A DNA stretch of 64,000 bases from Prauserella_A sp040645195 (GTDB lineage: Bacteria > Actinomycetota > Actinomycetes > Mycobacteriales > Pseudonocardiaceae): positions 91,873-155,872 of the forward strand of contig NZ_JBEYXW010000016.1 of assembly GCF_040645195.1 (NCBI RefSeq). Direction: 5' to 3'. The position numbers were made by a program, and so were the translations under genes. The notes beneath the pieces are model-generated. The model searched no databases and was not told the DNA's origin. It saw only the letters and a program-made list of their open reading frames with translations. Shown here in pieces: positions 1-8,195 of this stretch; positions within the stretch are counted from its first letter, which is position 1, and each line of letters begins with the position of its first letter.

Positions 1-962
1 ATTGCGGACATCTCGACGTCCCTGCGTTCGAAGTCGTGCTCGTCGCGGGCCAGCAAGACGAGCTCGGTGATCAGCTCGCTGAACTCGCCCGCTTGCGCCT
101 GCAGCCGATCGAGGATGATCGCGTACTGATCGGCGGGCAGCGGCCGTCCAGTTTGTCCACTACGGACAAACAGATCGATGTTGGTGCGCAGGCTGGTCAG
201 CGGGGTACGTAGCTCGTGCGCCGCATCGGAGACCAGTGCGCGCTGCCGTCGCCGCGACTCGCGTAGCGCCGCGGTCATCGCCGAGAAGGCGCGGCCCAGC
301 CGGCCGACCTCGTCGTGGCCGGTGACGGTAATGGGGCGATGCAGATCGTCGGTACGGGCGATCACCTCGGCGGTTTCCGTCAGCCGCTCCATTGGTGCCA
401 GCGCGTTACGGGTCAGCAGCAAACCCGATGCCGCGGCGAGCACGGCACCGAACACCGACACGACGATCAGCACTGTGCGCAGACCACCGAGCGTATCGTC
501 GATCTCGGTGAGGCTCCGGCTCACCATGAGAACCTCGCCATGACCCACGTTGCGCAGCAGGATCCGTACCGGTTCTCCGGCGCGGGTGGTGCCGTCGCGC
601 AGCGCCGTGGTCTCGACGGTGAAATCCTGCGGTTCGGTGACGACCGGATCCATCCCGGACGGTGTGCAGGCCGTGCCGTCGGCCGTGAGCAGCTGCATGC
701 CGACGACGAACGGCTGGAGCTTTCGGTTGGTGTCGTCGGGGTTGCACAGCGCCGCGAACCCGGGTGGGCCGGGCGGTGGCGGCGCGCCTTCGGGAGGCAG
801 GCTGTTGCGCAGCGTCTCATCCAGCTGGGTGCGCAGGTTGTGTGACGTCGCGAACCAGGTCACCGTGCTGATGGCCGCGATCACCACCGCGACGATGCAG
901 GCCGTACTCAGCGCGATCCTGCTGCGCAGTAGTAGCCTGCGCTCCCGATGGCGTCTGCTCAT
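1..962 (-). CDS. Sensor histidine kinase, C-terminus cut by window edge
   Basis: This is a membrane sensor kinase that should phosphorylate the regulator encoded just upstream. Reading from the ATG at 962, the protein has a basic N-terminus, a first membrane helix at about residues 15-37, an external domain of about 120 residues rich in proline near residue 60, and a second helix at about 163-184. A HAMP linker follows, then a dimerisation H-box, AHELRTPLTSL, with the phospho-accepting His at about residue 250. The ATP-binding domain lies beyond base 1. The start codon overlaps the regulator stop codon (ATGA), so the two are translationally coupled. The layout is that of the MprB/PrrB-like kinases of actinobacteria. 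The signal sensed is unknown. Confidence 0.9.
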   Translation of the reverse strand, partial: MSRRHRERRLLLRSRIALSTACIVAVVIAAISTVTWFATSHNLRTQLDETLRNSLPPEGAPPPPGPPGFAALCNPDDTNRKLQPFVVGMQLLTADGTACTPSGMDPVVTEPQDFTVETTALRDGTTRAGEPVRILLRNVGHGEVLMVSRSLTEIDDTLGGLRTVLIVVSVFGAVLAAASGLLLTRNALAPMERLTETAEVIARTDDLHRPITVTGHDEVGRLGRAFSAMTAALRESRRRQRALVSDAAHELRTPLTSLRTNIDLFVRSGQTGRPLPADQYAIILDRLQAQAGEFSELITELVLLARDEHDFERRDVEMSA

Positions 963-1636
963 GACGCGGTGCGGAGGATGAAACCGACACCTCGTACGGT
1001 ATGGAGCAGCCGCTCCCCGCCGGCAGCCTCCAGCTTGCGCCGCAGGTAGCCAACATACACGTCGAGGGTGTTGGTGCCCGGGTCACGGCCCCAGACGGCC
1101 TGCTGCAGGCGGTGTCTGGTCAAAACTCTTCCCGGGGCGCCGAGGAAGGCACTGAGCAGGTCGAACTCGGTGGGCGTGAGCGGCACCTGGCAGCCGGCCC
1201 GGGTGACCTCACGCGTCTGCGGGTTCAGCTCGAGGTCGGCGAACCGGCGCACCGGCGCGGGTGTGACCGGGCAACGATTCTGTTTGAGCAGTGCACGCAC
1301 CCGAGCCAGCAGCTCTTCCAGTGCGAACGGCTTGACCAGGTAGTCGTCGGCTCCCGCGTCGAGACCGGTCACGCGATCGCCCAGGCCGTCGCGTGCGGTC
1401 AGCATGAGCACCGGCATCCGTTCGCCGGTGGCCCGCAGCCGCCGGCATGTCTCCAGCCCGTCGAGCTCGGGCATCAGAACGTCCAGGATCGCCAAGTCGG
1501 GCCGCCGGACGCTCCCGACCAGGTACAGGGCTTCGGCGCCGTTCCCCGCCGTGTCGACCTCATACCCTTCGAACTCCAAGCTGCGCTGCAAGCTCTCGCG
1601 CACGTCGGGATCGTCGTCGACGACCAGCAGCCGCAT
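959..1636 (-). CDS. OmpR/PhoB-family response regulator (MprA-like)
   Basis: This DNA-binding response regulator is the partner of the kinase downstream. The receiver domain covers residues 1-115. It has the acidic triad VVDDD near the start, the phospho-acceptor Asp at about residue 52 (LDVLMPELDG), Thr at 80 and Lys at 102 (YLVKPF). A winged-helix domain occupies about 130-225 and ends LRRKLEAAGGERLLHTVRGVG-like, as in PhoB/OmpR. I chose the ATG at 1636, which has a purine-rich stretch just before it; a GTG at 1654 would add six residues. The gene is divergent from the glycosyltransferase genes, which suggests control of the cell envelope functions next to it, but this is inferred from position. 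Confidence 0.9.
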   Translation of the reverse strand: MRLLVVDDDPDVRESLQRSLEFEGYEVDTAGNGAEALYLVGSVRRPDLAILDVLMPELDGLETCRRLRATGERMPVLMLTARDGLGDRVTGLDAGADDYLVKPFALEELLARVRALLKQNRCPVTPAPVRRFADLELNPQTREVTRAGCQVPLTPTEFDLLSAFLGAPGRVLTRHRLQQAVWGRDPGTNTLDVYVGYLRRKLEAAGGERLLHTVRGVGFILRTAS

Positions 1637-1738
1637 TCGTTCTCTCGCTCTCACACCTCGTACACCAGATGCCAGTCGAGACTAGCGATGGTTGCTGTGT
1701 GCCTGCTGTGTTCCCCCTGGATCGGTGAATTCCCCGCC

Positions 1739-1754
1739 TCTCATGATTCTCTCA
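1739..1754. promoter_or_regulatory. Direct repeat in divergent regulator/glycosyltransferase spacer
   Basis: TCTCA occurs twice exactly 11 bp apart (1739 and 1750) in the 222-bp spacer between the response regulator and the glycosyltransferase. OmpR-family regulators bind direct repeats one helical turn apart, so this is a candidate site for the adjacent regulator. The short motif could be a coincidence. Confidence 0.35.
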
Positions 1755-1858
1755 GCGGAATTGGAGGTGATTTTCACTTCCCGGAATGCACCGTGGTGAC
1801 GGATACGGTCACAGCGCCGTGCTCGGCTGATGTGCATTGCGGCGAGAAGGAGCGAGAA

Positions 1859-3118
1859 GTGTCGGTCAGCGCGATCCGGGGGAGGCAGCCCGATGGTCAG
1901 CAGTGCGGTCTCGAATCGTCCGCTACTGCCACTGTGGACATCATGATTCCGGTCTACAACGAGGAACGCGCCCTGCCGGGCTGCGTACAGGTCCTGCACG
2001 CGTTCCTGTGTGAGCATTTCCCTTTCGACTGGAACATCGTCATCGTCGACAACGCGAGCACCGATGCGACAATGGCTGTCGCGCGAAAGGTCGCCGAGGA
2101 GTTCGACCGGGTCCGGATCCAGCACCTGGACCGCAAGGGCCGTGGTCTGGCCCTACGGGAGACGTGGCGGGCCAGCACCGCTGATGTCGTCGTCTACATG
2201 GATGTCGATCTCTCGACGGGCCTCGACGCGCTGCTTCCGTTGGTGGCGCCACTGGTCAACGGCCATTCGGACATCTCGATCGGTTCCCGGCTGGCACCGG
2301 GTGCCCGGACGGTCCGTGGTCCGAAACGTGAGTTCATCTCGCGCTGCTACAACTGGCTCATCCGGCTCAGCCACGGTGCCCGGTTCTCCGACGCCCAGTG
2401 CGGTTTCAAAGCCGCGCGGACGGACGTCATCCGGCCCATGCTGGACCACGTCGAAGACGACGCGTGGTTCTTCGACACCGAACTGCTGCTGCTCGCGGAG
2501 CACAACGGACTCCGCGTGCACGAGGTACCCGTCGACTGGGTCGAGGACACCGATAGCCGGGTCGATGTGGCCGGCACGGCGCGCGAGGACATCGTGGGGC
2601 TCCTCAGGGTGGCTAGGGCGAAGGCATCGGGGGCGGCGCGGGTGCGGGAGCTGCCGCAACGCCCGGCGCCGCGTGCGGCTCATCCGGATGCGGTGCTGCG
2701 GCGCAGTGAAGGGGCATTGTCGTGGGAGGTGGTGTCCTTTGCCGTCATCGGCGTGATCTCGACGGTGGCGAACCTCGCGCTCTACGGCCTGTTCCGGACG
2801 TGGTGGCCAGTGCTTGTTGCCAACCTCGCCGCGCTGGTGCTCACGACACTGTTCAACACCGAGGCCAACCGCCGGTTCACCTTCGCGGCGGCGAACAAGG
2901 CACGGGGCGCGGCGCACCTGCAGGGATTCGTCGTGTTCGGCCTGTACTACGCGTTTACGTCGGCTGCGCTGCTGGTACTGCACCAGATCGACCCCAGCCC
3001 CGCGAGGGCGCTTGAGCTGGTGGTCCTGTTCGTCACCTCGATGCTCGGTACGGCGGGGCGGTTCGTCCTACTGCGTAGCTGGGTTTTCCGGAAGGCAAAG
3101 GGAGAGGACAAAGCATGA
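1859..3118 (+). CDS. Family 2 glycosyltransferase fused to GtrA membrane domain
   Basis: The protein probably makes or hands on a polyprenyl-phosphate-linked sugar. The GT2 domain begins VDIMIPVYNEERALPG and contains the nucleotide-binding VDNAST segment and the metal-binding DVDLS. The C-terminal 130 residues form four membrane helices of the GtrA type (EVVSFAVIGVISTVANLALY onward, ending LRSWVFR). I chose the GTG at 1859 because AAGGAG lies 6 bases upstream; the reading frame stays open further upstream (to 1001), but that part runs antisense over the response regulator. The next gene starts inside its stop codon (ATGA). A GT2-GtrA protein beside a GT39 protein is a known pairing (YkcC/YkcB in Bacillus) in which the first makes the lipid-linked donor for the second. 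Confidence 0.88.
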   Translation: MSVSAIRGRQPDGQQCGLESSATATVDIMIPVYNEERALPGCVQVLHAFLCEHFPFDWNIVIVDNASTDATMAVARKVAEEFDRVRIQHLDRKGRGLALRETWRASTADVVVYMDVDLSTGLDALLPLVAPLVNGHSDISIGSRLAPGARTVRGPKREFISRCYNWLIRLSHGARFSDAQCGFKAARTDVIRPMLDHVEDDAWFFDTELLLLAEHNGLRVHEVPVDWVEDTDSRVDVAGTAREDIVGLLRVARAKASGAARVRELPQRPAPRAAHPDAVLRRSEGALSWEVVSFAVIGVISTVANLALYGLFRTWWPVLVANLAALVLTTLFNTEANRRFTFAAANKARGAAHLQGFVVFGLYYAFTSAALLVLHQIDPSPARALELVVLFVTSMLGTAGRFVLLRSWVFRKAKGEDKA

Positions 3119-5223
3119 CGATCGCCGCAGGGCACGCGGTAACGCCGGCACAGAGTGGGCCTGCGCCGCGCGCACGATGGCGAGCATGGGCACTCGCCGC
3201 GATCTGTGTCGCGGCGGCGATGCTGTACGCCTGGAAGATCAACGCCGGCCAGTTCGGCAACACGTATTACTCGGCCGCCGTCAAATCCATGACGCAGAGC
3301 TTCACCAACTTCCTGTTCGGCTCGTTCGATCCCTATGGCGTGTTCACTGTGGACAAGCCACCGATGGCGCTGTGGGCGCAAGCGCTCTCGGCGCTCATCT
3401 TCGGCTACCACGGTTGGGCACTGCTGTTGCCGCAAGTGATCGAGGGCGTCGCCGCGGTGTTCCTGTTGCATCGCACGGTGCGCGGCTGGGCGGGCGAGAA
3501 CGCGGCGCTGGTCGCCGCCGGGATCCTGGCGCTGACCCCAATCACCGTGGCGATCAATCGGGACAACAATCCCGACACACTGCTCGTACTGTTGTTGATC
3601 GGGGCCGCATACGCCTTTACCCGGTCGGTGCAGGCGAACGCGGCGGCCGGCCGGACCCGATGGCTGTTGCTGTGCGCATTCCTGATCGGATGCGGGTTCC
3701 TCACCAAGATGCTGCAGGCGTGGATCATCGTGCCGGGAGTGGCGTTGGCGTATTTCGTCGGCAGCTCCGCGCCGGTCAAACGCCGGCTGGTCGACCTGCT
3801 GGGTGCGGGCATGGTCCTGTTCGTCTCCTCGTTCTGGTGGGTGGCGTTGCACGACTGGTGGCCCGGCGACAAGCCCTACATCGGCGGCAGCGCGGACGGT
3901 TCGGCCTGGGATCTGATCTTCGGCTACAACGGTTTCGGCCGGATCTTCGGTGACAGCGGCAATGCGACGACGGGCGGCGGCCCGCTCGGGGACTTCGACC
4001 TTCCCGCCGGTACGGCGCCGCCATCGGGCGGTGGCGGATTCGGTGGATTCGGTGGCGAGTCCGGCGCCACGCGCATGTTCGGTGACATCGTCGGTGGCCA
4101 GATCTCGTGGCTGCTGCCGCTGTGCTTGCTCGTCCTGGTCGCGGTCGCCGTTGCGGGCTTCCTCCGGATGCGGGGCGCGCGGCCCGGCAATCCCGCCGAG
4201 CGGGCGGGCTGGTTCCTCTGGGGCAGCTGGCTGCTCGTCACACTGGTGGTCTTCAGCTACGCCCAGGGCATCTGGCACCCGTACTACACGACGATGCTGG
4301 CACCGGCGATCGCCGCGGTCTCCGCTGCCGGGGTGGTCCGGTTCTGGCGCGCCTACCGGGCGGCGCGCAACGCGAGCTGGCTGCTGCTGCCGCTGGCCAT
4401 CGTCCTCACCGTGGGCTGGGCTTTCGTCGTGGCCAGCCGGGATACCTCCTGGTACGGGTGGACCCGCTGGGCCTGCCTCGCGCTGGGCGCGCTCGCGCTC
4501 GCCGGTCTGGTCCTCGGCAGGATGTCGCCGGAGCACCGCCAGATCGTCGCCACACCGGCCCTGACCACTGGCCTCGTCGCCATGTTGCTCGTACCCGCCG
4601 TGTGGTCGGCGGGCACGGCCGCCGCTGCCGAGCTGAACGGCACGAATCCGACGGCGGGGCCGTCCGGCGGCGGATTGGGCGGCTTCGGGTCCCGGATGGC
4701 GTCGGGTGACCAGCCCGGTGGCAGGCAGCTTCCGGAGGGCATACCCCGTGACAGGCAGCTTCCCGGTGTTTCCGGCGGGGACGGCGCCGGGCTCACCGAG
4801 GCGCAGCGGCGCATCCTCGACTACGCCAAAGAACACAGCGAGGCCGCGAAGATCACGCTGGCCGTCAACGGCTCCGCGATGACGGTCGCGCCCTACATCA
4901 TTGACTCAGACGAAAACGTGATCGCGATGGGCGGCTTCAGCGGCTCCGACAACACACCGTCGGTCGACCAGCTGGAGACCTGGGTCGCCGAGGGCACGCT
5001 GCGCTTCGTGCTCAGCGATGCCGGTGACGACGCCGGCCCTGGGGGATTCGGCGGCATGGGGCCCGGCGCGCTGAACGGCGCGGCACAGCAGGAACGCCGG
5101 CAGTGGATCCAGCAGCACTGCGCGGAGGTGGATCCGAGCCAGTACGGTGGCGGGGGGCAGCCCACGGACGAGCCCGGCGGCCTGCGGGGAGTTGCGCAGA
5201 CCCTGTACGACTGTCGGCGCTGA
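3115..5223 (+). CDS. GT39/ArnT-like membrane glycosyltransferase (YkcB type)
   Basis: This 702-residue membrane protein is likely to transfer a sugar from a polyprenyl-phosphate donor to an acceptor outside the membrane. The first helix is at about residues 22-40, and the luminal loop that follows carries FDPYGVFTVDKPP, matching the catalytic acidic/lysine loop of the ArnT/PMT superfamily. Roughly ten more helices follow. Two extracellular stretches are very rich in Gly and Phe (around residues 280-320 and 515-560), and the C-terminal 150 residues form an extracellular domain. It overlaps the preceding GT2-GtrA gene by four bases, so the pair is coupled. The acceptor (teichoic acid, arabinogalactan or protein) cannot be told from sequence. 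Confidence 0.87.
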   Translation: MTIAAGHAVTPAQSGPAPRARWRAWALAAICVAAAMLYAWKINAGQFGNTYYSAAVKSMTQSFTNFLFGSFDPYGVFTVDKPPMALWAQALSALIFGYHGWALLLPQVIEGVAAVFLLHRTVRGWAGENAALVAAGILALTPITVAINRDNNPDTLLVLLLIGAAYAFTRSVQANAAAGRTRWLLLCAFLIGCGFLTKMLQAWIIVPGVALAYFVGSSAPVKRRLVDLLGAGMVLFVSSFWWVALHDWWPGDKPYIGGSADGSAWDLIFGYNGFGRIFGDSGNATTGGGPLGDFDLPAGTAPPSGGGGFGGFGGESGATRMFGDIVGGQISWLLPLCLLVLVAVAVAGFLRMRGARPGNPAERAGWFLWGSWLLVTLVVFSYAQGIWHPYYTTMLAPAIAAVSAAGVVRFWRAYRAARNASWLLLPLAIVLTVGWAFVVASRDTSWYGWTRWACLALGALALAGLVLGRMSPEHRQIVATPALTTGLVAMLLVPAVWSAGTAAAAELNGTNPTAGPSGGGLGGFGSRMASGDQPGGRQLPEGIPRDRQLPGVSGGDGAGLTEAQRRILDYAKEHSEAAKITLAVNGSAMTVAPYIIDSDENVIAMGGFSGSDNTPSVDQLETWVAEGTLRFVLSDAGDDAGPGGFGGMGPGALNGAAQQERRQWIQQHCAEVDPSQYGGGGQPTDEPGGLRGVAQTLYDCRR

Positions 5224-5278
5224 GCACGCTACGCAGGAACCGTCCTATGCAGACGAATCGATGTCCGCGTGACCTCGT

Positions 5279-6637
5279 TCAGGACCGCGCGGCCAGGGTA
5301 GGCTCCGCCGGGGTGGCGAAGTACTGGTTTTCCGGCCGGGGCAGGCCGTAGTGCCCGCGCAGAGTGCGCTCGGTGTAGTCGCGGCGGAAGAGACCACGTT
5401 GCTGGAGCACGGGCACGACCTGTTCGACGAAGTCCTCCAGCACCGCGGGCAGGATCGGTGGCATGATGTTGAACCCGTCGGCCGCGCCGGAGCAGAACCA
5501 GTCCTCGATCACGTCCGCGATCTGCTCCGGCGTACCTGCCGTGACGAAATGGCCGCGGCCGCCGGCGAGGGTGTGCAGCAGCGAACGCAGTGTCGGACGT
5601 TCGCGTTCCACGAGGCGGTGGATCAGCTCCGCACGGCTCTGCGCACCCTGGACGGTGGCCGGGTCCGGAAGGTCCGTTGTGGACAGCCGTTCGTCGAGTG
5701 CGAGGTGGGAGAGGTCGGCGCCGCCGAAGCGCGCGGAGAGGTGGGCGAGGCCCACGGCGGGCACCGTGAGCTCGTTGAGCTCCTGCCACAACCGGTTCGC
5801 CTCGGCCTCGGTCGCGCCGATCACGGGGCTGAGCCCCGGCAGCACCAGAACGTGGTCGGGGGAGCGGCCGAGCCGGGCGGCGCGGGCTTTCAGGTCGGCG
5901 CTGAACGCCAGTGCCGTGTCCTTCTCCAGGTGTGCGGTGAACACCGCCTCGGCGTAGGTGGCGGCGAACTGCCTGCCCTTGTCCGATGAGCCCGCCTGCA
6001 CCAGCAGTGGCCGTCCCTGCGGTGAGCGCGGGATGTTCAACGCACCCGTCACCTGGTAATGGCGTCCCTGGTGTTTGATCGGGCGGACCCGCGCGATGTC
6101 GACGTAGGTGCCCGCGGCGGGGTCGTCCACCCGCGCGTTGTCGGCCCAGCTGTCCCAGAGCTTGCTCACCACGTCGAGGTACTCGAACGCCCGGTCGTAG
6201 CGTTCGTCGTGGCCGATCTGAGTGCTGTCGCCGTAGTTGGCGGCGGTGGCCTTGAGCCAGGAGGTGACGATGTTCCAGCCCACCCGGCCGCCGCTGATGT
6301 GGTCGAGTGACGCGAACTGCCTGGCCAGGTTGTAGGGCTCGGTGTAGGTGCTCGACGCGGTCGCGATCAGTCCGATGTGCTCGGTCGCTCTGGCGAGCGC
6401 CGCCAGTGTGGTCAGCGGTTCGAGGCCGCCGCGTGCGGCGTGCTCGACGTCGCGGCCGATGGCGAGATGGTCGGCGAAGAAGATCGAGTCGAACTTTCCC
6501 CGCTCGGCGAGCGCGGCGATGTTCTCGTAGTAGGCGATATCAGTGAGGCTCGACGTGCTCGCGCGGGGATGCCGCCACGCCGCCTCATGATGACCGCGGC
6601 CGTGGATGAACACGTTCAGATGCAGTGTCCGTGACAT
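5279..6637 (-). CDS. NtaA/SnaA/DszA-type flavin-dependent monooxygenase
   Basis: This is a bacterial-luciferase-like (LLM class) oxygenase that uses FMNH2 supplied by a separate reductase. The 452 residues match the length of the NtaA/SnaA/DszA/SfnG group. Family landmarks include FDSIFFADH near residue 50, LDHISGGRVGWNIVTS near 135, the insertion around 180-200, and VQAGSSDKGRQFAA near 230. It is the last gene of an ABC importer operon of the sulfonate type, and its ATG shares one base with the stop of the ATPase gene (TGATG). In this setting it most likely releases sulfite from an imported organosulfur compound. The exact substrate is not determined. Confidence 0.88.
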   Translation of the reverse strand: MSRTLHLNVFIHGRGHHEAAWRHPRASTSSLTDIAYYENIAALAERGKFDSIFFADHLAIGRDVEHAARGGLEPLTTLAALARATEHIGLIATASSTYTEPYNLARQFASLDHISGGRVGWNIVTSWLKATAANYGDSTQIGHDERYDRAFEYLDVVSKLWDSWADNARVDDPAAGTYVDIARVRPIKHQGRHYQVTGALNIPRSPQGRPLLVQAGSSDKGRQFAATYAEAVFTAHLEKDTALAFSADLKARAARLGRSPDHVLVLPGLSPVIGATEAEANRLWQELNELTVPAVGLAHLSARFGGADLSHLALDERLSTTDLPDPATVQGAQSRAELIHRLVERERPTLRSLLHTLAGGRGHFVTAGTPEQIADVIEDWFCSGAADGFNIMPPILPAVLEDFVEQVVPVLQQRGLFRRDYTERTLRGHYGLPRPENQYFATPAEPTLAARS

Positions 6638-7368
6638 CAGTTTTCCTTCCCTGGGTTCTCGTCGGCCACGCCGAGTCCGCGTAGCAGCGTCTGCCGTGCC
6701 GCGACGATCGCCGGATGGGTGCGCTGCCGGGGGCGGGGCAACCCGACCTGGTGGTCGAGCACGATCTTTCCGGCTTCCAGCACCAGTACCCGGTCGGCGA
6801 GCGCCAGTGCCTCGTCGACGTCGTGCGTGACCAGCAGTACCGCTGGCCGGTGTGCGGTGACCAGGTCCAGCAGCAGGCGGTGCATTCGCAGCCGGGTCAG
6901 TGCGTCGAGCGCACCGAACGGCTCATCGGCCAGCAGCAGGCTCGGCTCCCGCACCAGCGACCTCGCGAGCGCGACCCGCTGCTGTTCGCCGCCGGACAGC
7001 GCGTTCGGCCACGCCCGTTCCCGGCCGGCAAGGCCAACGTCGGCGAGTGCCGCGGTACCGCGCTGCGCGGTGTCCGGACCACGCAGGCCCAGCGTGACGT
7101 TGTCGAGCACCCGGTTCCAGGGCAGGAGCCGGGAGTCCTGGAACAGCACGGAACGGTTGCCGGGCACGACGACGGTACCGACACCGGTGACGTCATCGTC
7201 CAGTTCGGACAGTGCCCGCAGCAGTGTGCTCTTTCCGGAGCCGCTGCGGCCGATGAGCGCGACGAATTCGCCTGCCGCGATGGTCAGCGACACGTCGTCG
7301 AGGACTACCCGGTCGCCGTAGCGACGGGTCAGGCCCTCGGTGACCACCGCGGGCGCCGGTGCGCTCAT
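6637..7368 (-). CDS. ssuB: ABC transporter ATPase, sulfonate/taurine type
   Basis: The cytoplasmic ATPase energises uptake through the permease upstream. In 243 residues it has Walker A GRSGSGKST near residue 37, a Q-loop (LFQDSRLLPW), the signature LSGGEQQR near 135, Walker B LLLADEPFGALD and the switch His in LLVTHDVDEAL. The LFQDSRLLPW motif is typical of SsuB/TauB/NrtD importers. The ATG at 7368 overlaps the permease stop (ATGA), and its own stop overlaps the monooxygenase start. An open frame extends upstream to 7569, but that part reads antisense-like inside the permease gene. The symbol is given by family and operon position; the true substrate could be another organosulfur compound. 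Confidence 0.88.
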   Translation of the reverse strand: MSAPAPAVVTEGLTRRYGDRVVLDDVSLTIAAGEFVALIGRSGSGKSTLLRALSELDDDVTGVGTVVVPGNRSVLFQDSRLLPWNRVLDNVTLGLRGPDTAQRGTAALADVGLAGRERAWPNALSGGEQQRVALARSLVREPSLLLADEPFGALDALTRLRMHRLLLDLVTAHRPAVLLVTHDVDEALALADRVLVLEAGKIVLDHQVGLPRPRQRTHPAIVAARQTLLRGLGVADENPGKEN

Positions 7369-8195
7369 GATCCGATCGTCTTTCGCCACGACAGTGCCTT
7401 GCGCTCCACCAGCCGCACGGCGAGGTCCGAACAGAGCCCGAGCACCGCGTAGATGACGAGCCCGACCACGATGACATCGGTCTGGCCGTAGTCGCGTGCC
7501 TTGGTCATGAGGTAGCCGATTCCCTCCGTGGCATTGATCTGTTCCAGTACCACCAGCGCCGTCCAGCACATCGTTACGGCCAGCCGCAGACCGGTGAAGA
7601 ATCCCGGTAGTGCGCCGGGGAGCGCCACCCGGCGCAGGAACTCTGTCCGCGACAGGCCCACGGTCCTGGCGAGCTCCACGTACCGCACGTCGATGCCGCG
7701 CAGGGCCGCGTGGGTGTTCAGGTACACCGGCACGAAGACGCTGCTGGCGATGACCGCGATCTTCATCTCCTCGCCGATTCCCAGCCAGAGGATCGCCAGC
7801 GGGATCAGGGCGAGCGTGGGGATGGCACGTTTGATCTGGACGAGACCGTCGATGGACGCCTCACCGAGCCGGCTGAGCCCCGCCACCAGTGCGAGCACCA
7901 GGCCCACCGCAACACCGATGGCCAGCGCCAGGTAGGCACGCTGGGCGGAGGCGCCCAGATGGGGCAGCAGCTCACCGTCCACGAGCATCTCGAAACCCGT
8001 GCGCAGGGCCACCGAGGGCCCGGCCAGCTGGCGTGGCGACACCCAGCCCACCGTGGCGGCGAACTCCCAGACGACCAGCACGACCACGGGACCGAACAGC
8101 AGGCCGAGCGGTTTAACCGGGCGCGGCACGAGGCGCGGCTTTCTCGCGTGCTCCGTTGGTGCGACGACACTGCGGGGGAGCAGATCGCGGGTCAC
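7365..8195 (-). CDS. ssuC: ABC transporter permease, sulfonate/taurine type
   Basis: This inner-membrane channel has about six helices in 276 residues. After a 30-residue basic and proline-rich N-terminus, the first helix is at about 30-48. The cytoplasmic EAA loop that contacts the ATPase reads ELARTVGLSRTEFLRRVALPGALP near residues 175-200, as in SsuC/TauC. The GTG at 8195 lies inside the binding-protein stop codon (GTGA), so translation is coupled. It is preceded by the binding protein and followed by the ATPase, the normal order for this class. Confidence 0.88.
   Translation of the reverse strand: MTRDLLPRSVVAPTEHARKPRLVPRPVKPLGLLFGPVVVLVVWEFAATVGWVSPRQLAGPSVALRTGFEMLVDGELLPHLGASAQRAYLALAIGVAVGLVLALVAGLSRLGEASIDGLVQIKRAIPTLALIPLAILWLGIGEEMKIAVIASSVFVPVYLNTHAALRGIDVRYVELARTVGLSRTEFLRRVALPGALPGFFTGLRLAVTMCWTALVVLEQINATEGIGYLMTKARDYGQTDVIVVGLVIYAVLGLCSDLAVRLVERKALSWRKTIGS

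Noticed and set aside
1001..1858. Upstream extension of the GT2-GtrA protein by 286 residues
   Set aside because: The frame is open, but the extension runs antisense over the response regulator gene, and a strong ribosome site precedes the GTG at 1859.
2947..4836. Open frame of 629 codons opposite the GT39 gene
   Set aside because: Composition is Arg/Gly/Pro/Gln-rich without any motif, and it lies fully antisense to a clear membrane glycosyltransferase. Long antisense frames are expected in DNA of this GC content.
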